Shown piece after piece: positions 25,501-34,500 of a stretch of DNA of 64,000 nucleotides. The position numbers and the translations under genes are program-made. This DNA is from Rhineura floridana (lineage: Eukaryota; Chordata; Lepidosauria; Squamata; Rhineuridae). Under the pieces are notes generated by a model, which saw only the letters and a list, made by a program, of their open reading frames with translations, was not told where the DNA came from and searched no databases. Within the stretch, counting starts at the first letter, position 1. The number at the start of each line of letters is the position of its first letter. The stretch is from NCBI RefSeq assembly GCF_030035675.1, contig NC_084487.1, forward strand, positions 28,438,474-28,502,473, given 5' to 3'.

Positions 25501-28500
25501 GTTGTTGTTACGTGCTTTCACATCGATTATGACTTATGGCAACCCTATGAATCAGCAACCTCCAGTAGCATCTGGCATGAATCACCCTGTTCAGGTCTGT
25601 GGCTTCCTTGATGGAATCTCTTGTTTGGCCTTCCTCTTTTTCTACTCCCTTCTGTTTTTCCCAGCATTATTACCTTTTCTAGTTAATCATGTCTTCTCAT
25701 TATGTGTCCAAAATCTCAGTTTAATCATTTTAGCTTCTAGTGACAGTCCTGGTTTAATTTGTTCTGAAACCCAATTATTCGTCTTTTTCGCAGTCCATGG
25801 TATGCACAAAGCTCTTCTCCAACACCACATTTCAAATGAGTTGATTTTTCTCTTATCCGCTTTTCTCACTGCCCAAATTTCACATCCATACATAGAGATT
25901 GGGAATACCATAGTCTGAATGATCCTGACTTTAGTGTTCAGTGATACATCTTTACATCTGAGGACCTTTTCTAGTTCTTTCATTGCTGCCTTCCCCAGTC
26001 CTAGCCTTCTTCCGATTTCTTGACTATTGTCTCCGTTTTGGTTAATGACTGTGCCGGGCAGCTTACAACATATTAAAAATACAGTAATAATGTAAAAACA
26101 ATAAAAGACAGCAAAAACCTTCCTTGCAAAGAGTCAGTGTAAAAAAGTTTGCAGTCCAGATTTAAAACACAGTTTAAAAGTCTGGGTGAATAAAAAGGCC
26201 TTCACCTGTTGCTGAAAAGACCATAAAGCACACACCAGGTGAACCTCTCTGCAGGGGTTTTCAAAGCCAAGGTGCCACTACTGAAAAGGTCATCTCCTTG
26301 GTAGTTATTCACTCTGCTTCCCTGGGGGGGGGCTTCAAATGTTCAGGTAAGCATAGGCAGGAGGCAATCTGTCAGGTACATTGGTCCTAAGTTCTTTAGA
26401 GCTTTGAAGATTAAAACCAGCATTTTAAATTGGGTCCATAAGTAGACTGAGAGACAATGAAGCTAGAAATACAACTGCCGGTCATATCCATTTTTTGCCA
26501 ATTCTTTCGACCCTGAAAGAATTCTACCTGACTGCTACCTTATTATGCAAACATAAGCAAAGCAGGCGTACTGATTCTCTTGAACATAAGACTGGCGAAT
26601 GTAAAGATACGAAACATTCATATATCTTTGAATCTCCTTGAATGTTCCCCCCTCCCTGCTTGCTATGCAGCACACCTGGACCCTGAACAATTACAGCAAG
26701 TTGAAAAGAGAGGCAGATGACAGGGTTGGATCCAAGGAAGCTGTGCCCAACTTATCTTCTGCTAGATGGGGAAATTTTCAGCTATATAAACATTCTCCAG
26801 ATTCAAAGATGGAAAACAAGATTATGCTCTACCTCCACTGTTGGAGGTAGTATGCCTTTGAATGCCACCTCCTGGGAATCACAAGGGAGGAGAATGCTGT
26901 TGCACTCAGGTCCTGCTTGCAGGGTTTCCCTGGGGAAAGGGATTGATTGTTAAACCACTCTTGTACCTCTGTGAGGGGAATAAGAGTCTCCTAACAACTC
27001 TCAGCGGCCCTAACAAACTACAGGTTCCAGGATTCTTTGGGGAAGCCATAATTGTTTAAAGTGGTCTGACACTGCTTTAAATGTATAATTTGGTTGGGGA
27101 CTTGCTTGGCAATTCAGGGATCAGATAGTACTCCTCAAAGAACTGAACTGGGCCCAGTGGGTGTCAGTTGCTTTCTGCTACAGTGATAATGCTTGATATG
27201 ACTCCCAGAATGCTTTGCTTCTTTCTCTCAATAGGTACCTGAATTCTATTTGGCTGTAGTGCATATATATTATACAGTCACAGTAATGGGTATATACTAT
27301 AGCCAGTATGTAATTTTTGCATTCTAGCATGTTAAATGAAAATACCCCCCCCCGCCATTCGGTGTGTTGTATACCACAATTCAAAATGAAATTTTCAAGG
27401 CCTATACTGCTGGACTTGGAATCGCTTGCTCTACAACCCTCAAAGTTTTCATGTCGGTACAAAACCCCTCTACAGAGAATCCACAAGTTAAAAGTGAAAA
27501 ACAGGAGTAAAAAAAATCAAGAAGCGCCTTGGACTTTTCTGGAAAAGGTTTCATAATTTTTTTGAAATTCATTTAACAATCACAGATGGTAGCAGACAAC
27601 CTTTAATGCTGCCCCTACGTTTGCCCCATCCTCAGAGCTTAATAATCGTCAGGCATTTAAAAGTAAAAAACCGCACATGGCTGATTTTATATTTTTTTAA
27701 AAATTGCATTGAACTCAAGGATAGTGCACCGCATGTGCACATTAGAGCCGACGGCTCCTCTCTGTTTAGTCTGGGAAGGGGAGGAGCACTCCCTCCTCCT
27801 GTTCCTGACCTGCCTTGCAACAGTGTTTACTCCTCCCTGCACACAGTGAAGTTGTGTCCCACAGTCGCTTGCTCAGAGTTGTGTTTCTCCTTTGTGTTTT
27901 TCAGCCTAGTCTTAAGTGTTATTCTGTGTTTTGTGTCTCTAAAGGCTTTTTAAAAAGTCTCCTAGGTATGCATGGCAGTGGGGTCCTTGTCGTGTCTTTT
28001 TGTGGGGTTGCTGTATGTTTCTAGTTCATGCGAAGTGACTGCTGGGGCTGTTTTCAAAACTGCTTTTTTTTCCTCCATGGTTTTTCCTTTTTATATCTTA
28101 ATCTTCCCTTGGCTCATGTGTTTGGTTACTCAGCTCTTTGGAGGTTCAACTTGAAGCCCTCTGTTACTTCTTGCCTTGATGAGAGTCTATTTGAGGCCAT
28201 TTGTTTGATTAAAGATTTTCTTTCAGTTTCAGTCCAGCCCTTTACCACACCAAGCTATAGAGAGAATGCCCGGAGTGCAATTGCAAATTTAAGTAGCAGT
28301 GTGCAATTGCTGTTGCGTCTCCCTGGACACCTCCATGCAGCAGCATTGCAAATGCAGTAACAGCAAGACAGGAAAGCTAGAAGGCTTGTCTGTTAGTATT
28401 TTTTCCCCACTCACAGACCCTCTTGAGAAAGGACAACCTCGCCCCAAGCCCCTCCAGTCTTTTCCACCTCTCTCCCCCACCCCACCTTCATACAACTCTC

Positions 28501-31500
28501 AACCAACAGGTGTTTCTGTTTCATGAACTGTCTCTTTAATGAGAAGGAGCCCTCTCCGGCCAGCAACAGTGTGTGTGTGCACATGTGTGTGTGTGTGAGA
28601 GAGAGAAGCAAGCTCCCTCTTCCCTATGCAAGTGGAAGTGGCTGGGAGTAAAGGGGGCATTTGGAGGGGAAGAGGTGAAATATGGGAGCGAGTGAAGGAT
28701 GTGTGAGACAGTTTTATGCCTCTGGTGATAGAGGGGAGAAAGCTGGAGAGGAGGAGGAAGAATTGAGGAGGGGTAAGTAGAAGCAGCTGAGGATAAAGTG
28801 GACACTTGGAGGAAAACTACTTCAATTGCATTTTCTAGAGGACACATAGAGCCAGTATGGTGTAGTGGTTAAGGTGTTGCACTACGACCTGGGAGACCGG
28901 GGTTGGAATCTCCACACTGCCATGGAGCTTACTGGGTGACCTTGGGCCAGCCATTGCCTCTCAGCCTCAGAGGAGGGCAATGGTAAACCACCTCTGAATG
29001 CTGCTTACCATGAAAACCCTATTCATAGGGTCGCCAGAAGTCGGAATCGACTTGAGGGCAGTCCATTCCAATTCCAGAGGACACACATTGTTTTTAAGAA
29101 ATGCCAAAAGATATTTTATTTATTAAAGTTATATCCTGTCCTTCCTCCCAGGAGCAGCCCAGGGTGTTAAGACTGTAAAAGATAAGCATTTGAGAGCCAC
29201 CTTAAGCCTCTCATCTTATGTTCTTCCTGTGAAGGATTAACTGAGGCCATTAACGTGCATTTAAAGGTGGGCATATTTGTTAAATTTCAAGCAATATTCT
29301 AAAATAGATTCAAGATTTGGAATATGAAAGTCAGAAAGACTTCTCAATATCAGAAGGGCAAATTAATTAGTCTTTCAGCTCTTTGAAAACTATATTTGTT
29401 ATAGATTACCTACGGGAACTAAACATTATTGGCATTATCTAAAGGGACCATTTTAGAACCAATAACGGGCAGAAGGCAAGCACTGGTTTCTGAGTTTGTT
29501 TCAGCACTGGTGCAAAGCCATCTTTTGTGGCCATGCTTTGGTATCAGGACTCTATGGACTGATCCCTTTAAACTGCTGTACTTACACAAAAGCTCATAGG
29601 ATTCAGCTATAAATTATTTTATTTTTACATTTATATCCCAACTTTCATCCAAGGAGCTCAAGGTAGCACCCATGGTTCTCCTCCCTCTCCATTTTATCCT
29701 CACAAGAACCCTGTGAGGTAGGTTAGGCTGAGAGACTATGACTAGCTCAAGGTCACCCAGCAAGTTTCAAGGCTGAGTTGGATTTGAACCCTGGTCTCCC
29801 AGATCATAGTCCAACACTCTAACCCCTACATCACACTGGCTCTCAAATTTCAGATTCTGTTTTAAGTAAAATATACAACTATAACAGATAAAAGCACAGG
29901 AATTCAGGAATTCACTATTTTTTCTTTGTCCCAAATTGTGATTCTGATTTCAGCAGTTTTTATAGGGGGGGAAATCTATAACAGATTTTAGCTTCAGTTC
30001 AAAATAAGTATTCCAGCTTGTGGTGTGAGTACATGCATGCGGTGCAGTTGAAGCTCTCTGGTGATGAGGGGCACGGAAAGAGAAGGATGTCTGGAGGTGG
30101 CAGGTGGAACTGCCTGGGGGTAAAGGTGGCATTTGGAGGAAGGAGGTAAAATATGGGAGGGAGAGAAGGGTATGCGAGACAGCTTTATGCCTCTGGTGAT
30201 GGAGAGGGAGAAAGCTGAAGAGGATGAGGAGGAATTGGGGAGGGGGTAAGTAGAAGTGGCTGGGGGTAAAAGGGATACTTGGAGGAAAGAGATGAAATAT
30301 GGGAGGGCCTTGTATAGGCCTCAATTCAAAACATATCAGCCCATCTTCACTCCTCAGGTGGAAAAAGTCACATACAGGCAGGAGAATCTCCTAGTTCATG
30401 CTTCTGAGAATTAAACTCTTCTGAGAGGATCCCAGGTTTTGGGGTTTCTCTGTACAAAATGTCGCCAGGCCCCCTCCTTGCTCTGTTTCCGTCGGGCCTT
30501 GAAGACCTGGCTCTTTAACCAGGCATGGGAGGGGGGTTAGGTTGGCAGTGTGCAGCTTTGGGGGTGTTTTAACCTTTAATTTTTAATGCTCTCTGTTTAT
30601 GTTTTTTATACAAACTGTATTTGTGTTTTGCTGTATGTCGCCCAGAGTAGCAGACTAACCTCTGCCAGATGGGCATCTAATCAAATCTAATAAATAAATA
30701 ATAAATAATAATCATTCCCCTTGCCTTTTTCCCCCCTTAGAAAGATTCTGCCCTAGCTCTTAAAATGGCTCCCTTCCCCTCAGAGATTATTAATCCTTTT
30801 ATCCTGAGAGGCTTTGAAGAAAAAAGAATTGTGGAAAACAATTTCTAACATTGGAGAAAACACCAAACCTGGGTTTCCCTCTGTGCCAGAATAAGTATCA
30901 ATTCTTAACTCTGAGAACTTGTTCTGGCATAGAAAGTTAGGCAAAGACCCTGAAGGATTTTGCACCCAGTGGTTGTATACCAGGGATAGCCAACATGTTG
31001 CCCTTGAGATGTTGTTGGACTCTAACTCCCATCAGCCCCAGCTAGCATGGTCAAAGGTCAGGGATGATGGGTGTTTGCAGTCCAACAGCATCTGGATGGC
31101 ACCATGTTGGCTATCTCTATGTACCGTATAGGCATGGGTGACTGAATTGTGTCTGAATTAATGTCAAGATGCGTAGACATTCAAATAAGCAGGCATACTA
31201 TTGGGCAGCCCTGTATAATAATTTGTTACAGAAATACATGGTAAAGTCAAGCACTTACAACTTTTGCATCACTCCAGATGCTGCTGGGCCACAATCCCCA
31301 TCACTGGCCATGACTATTGCCTATGATAGCTGGAGCTTTGGGGAGTTTGAGTCCAACAACATCTGGAGGGCTGCAGGCTCTCAATGCCTTATCTAAATCT
31401 AAATTTAAGATGAAAGGATTAGCAGGGTACTGGAGTAAGAGTACTTAAGCAATGAATCTAGCTGTTGGGGAAAAAAATAAACTTGAAGTGGCCAAGATGT

Positions 31501-34500
31501 ATGCATTCAGACTGCTATGCTTAAACCACTCCACTTAAGGAAGGATGGGCATGGTCCACTGAAAACATAGAGCACACCTAGAATTTTGCTATATTAATTC
31601 ACCTCCCATTGTTTTTTCTTGTGCAGTCTGAGACGCTTCTCATGTCCAATGGAGACTATTCTGCACAATCATCAGTGCTGTTATTCCACAATTTATTTTA
31701 AGGGTTTTAATGTAAATTGCACAAAGTGATGCTGTAGTCCACAGAAACAAAACCAAAAGAAAAGAAAATAATTTACCATAAGAAACTTCACTAAAATTGG
31801 AAAGTAAATTGAACACATTTAAAGTGAATATCTGAACGAGATTAACTGTTTGCACAGCACATGTCTTGTTTCTGTTATTTGGGCTGATTGTAGGTGTTGC
31901 CACCACTTATCATATGCTCAGAGGTACATGTTACCAAATTCTTCCAAGCTACATTGGAAGAGGATTGGACTTTGAAAGACCAATCCAAATTGTGTTTGCA
32001 TTTTTACAAATGTATAGGCCAGTACAGTATCTCAGAGAGGAGGTCAGGTCTCCCGTTCCCCTGGTACACTCACTATAGCCGTCCAATTTCCCTCCTTTTT
32101 AAAGTTAGGTAGAAATATCTGTGGCTATAGAAATGTTCTTAAAACTGTAAGATTTTTTTTGCCTATTAGTGAATTGATTCGTATGTGCTGTAAAATCACA
32201 AGTCAGTTCTGACTTTTGGTTCAGCATCAGTCCATACAAATGAAGAAATATTGCTTAATGATCCTTAATCAACAAAGTAGAAAAGGAATTGTGAAAGGAA
32301 TTCTTAAATCAGCAGTTAGAGGAAGAATGACATTCTTTGGTTTACACTATAGACTTTTTCTGTGGTTGGCTTTTTTTAATCCAGCTATAGGAAAATCCTA
32401 TGCATTTGGTTTGTCAAAAGTGATATTCTCATGGTTTCCCCCCTCCTTTTTTGTTTCATTATATTAACAAATCAAACTGAGCCCAATTCTTCATTTTTAC
32501 TAATACCAAAGGTCCCAACATCTTAAGTTACATCTATGTTCTGCAATCTGCAAACTACAACTCCCATCACTCCCAGCCAGCACAGTTGTGCTGACCAGTA
32601 CTGGTTGGTACCCACTGGAACTGTTAAGGCAAAAAGCAGATGGAGACAGAGCCAATGATAGTCAGAGCCACCCAGACTGGTTGCAAGTAAAAAGGCAGGC
32701 AGATGGGGGCTGACTGAGGGCACACTGTGGTTGGTGGGCAACGCCCCATCGGTCCTGATGGACCAACCTCTGCTGATGCGGAATGGCACTGTTGAGTTAT
32801 ACTCCAAAACATCTGGAAGGCACCAGGTCCAGGAAGGGTGCTGTATTGTCTTCTGGGTTATGTTCTCTGTTCCATTACAGCCCTAATGACCTTCAGGATA
32901 TGGTGCAAAACCCTGTCATTTTAAGTAGACAAGCGCTGGTGTCTTGAGGATAATTTCTAAGACACCCTATATTATTTTTACTGAAACTTTCAGGGATTAA
33001 ACAGAGTCTCTTAGAAATTATCCTCTTATGATGCAAGGCTGGAAAAGCCATTTCCAGCCAGGAAGCTACGAAACCTGTCCTTAGGACATATCCATGTACC
33101 ACAAAGCCTTCCATGGCCCACTCACCTTCTTTCTCAAGCTCCACAATTTGCTGCTCAAAGATCTGGGAACCAAAATTTGTAGTCAAGTCAGGCACATTCA
33201 GGTAACTATATATCTGGTTCATTATCTCCTTCAAGTCTGCTCCAAAGGGATCCTGAGGATGACAGGATAGGCAAGCGCTCATATTTAAACAAACACACAA
33301 AAAAGCCTTCAGATGGGCATGTGGTACTCTGCTTAGAGCTCCAGAGTCACCATCAGGGTTCCTGTCCTCACTGATCTTCCCATACACTCACCATCTAGTT
33401 CTAAGAGGACTTTACCTGAGGTCTTGGTTCGGACAGGTCATACTGCTTCTTGGGTCGTGGAACACGAGTATCAAGGTAGAACTTGTGTTTATCAGATGAC
33501 ATGATTCTTTCAGTGTCCAGATTGGCACAGATCTGGAAAGGGTTATGGCAATCATATGAGCATTTCAAGACACAGGCTTAACTCACTGCTAGACTTAGGA
33601 CGCTTAAAATACCAGTAGGCAATCCCTGCAGGTGGTAGGGTGGCTGAGAAGGGGGAAACACAAGCACACACCTGGGTATTTGCAAGAACGTTTCTCCCTC
33701 TTATCTAGTTTTTCTAGGTGCTGGGAGGTTGTCTGTTTGGAGGAGCATTCCCTCACCTGTAGTTGAAACAGTATACTATTACCACCCCATCAGGAATATT
33801 GGAAGTTGCCTTATACCGCATGATATTTGTTAATCCACTCCACTATTGTCTACTCTGACTGGCAGTAACTCTCTAGGGTCCAAGGCAAAGGTCTTTCTCA
33901 TCACCTGCTACAAACTATCCTTGTAGCTGCAGATGGCAGGGATTGAATGCTCTACTGTTGATCTTATGTTCCCTCTGCAAGTCTGCTGTTTCTGTAAAAT
34001 GGGCCTGCATCTGCAGTCCAAAGCAGTTTCTGGACACACATAGGTTAAAAAGGAGGGAAGTAACAATGGCAATGCCTCCCATATTTGGGCCAAATGTATT
34101 CCATCAGACTCACCTGCAGGATGTGTTCCTGAGCTCCCTCTAGGGAGTTGGCGCCTCCAGTACCTAGCGAGGCTGTAAGCCCCAGGATCTGTGGTAAGTT
34201 TCCTTGGCTTTTCAGCTTTTGCTCAAGGTAGACCTCCATAATCTTGTTGTAGGTGGTTTCTTTGTGAGTGTGATGGCACTCGTCAATCACCAGCAATGAG
34301 AAATCTGCACAGATGATGGGAACAGTGACTGACTCCTGTTTTTGTTATGGTTGTTTAAAACATTTATATTACGCCTTTCACCCAATTTGGGGAACAGCAG
34401 TAGGGGATGGCTGTTGCCTTCACGTCCTGCTGTGGACTTCCTAGAAATGGGAAACTGGATGCTGCACTAGATAGGCCTTTGGTCTGATCCAGCAGGGCTT

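Noticed and set aside
25496-25918. 140-codon plus-strand open frame
   Set aside because: Antisense of the Bov-B LINE.
28569-28850. CRISPR-like repeat array
   Set aside because: Repeats are microsatellite and minisatellite units with no constant repeat/spacer structure, in a vertebrate intron.
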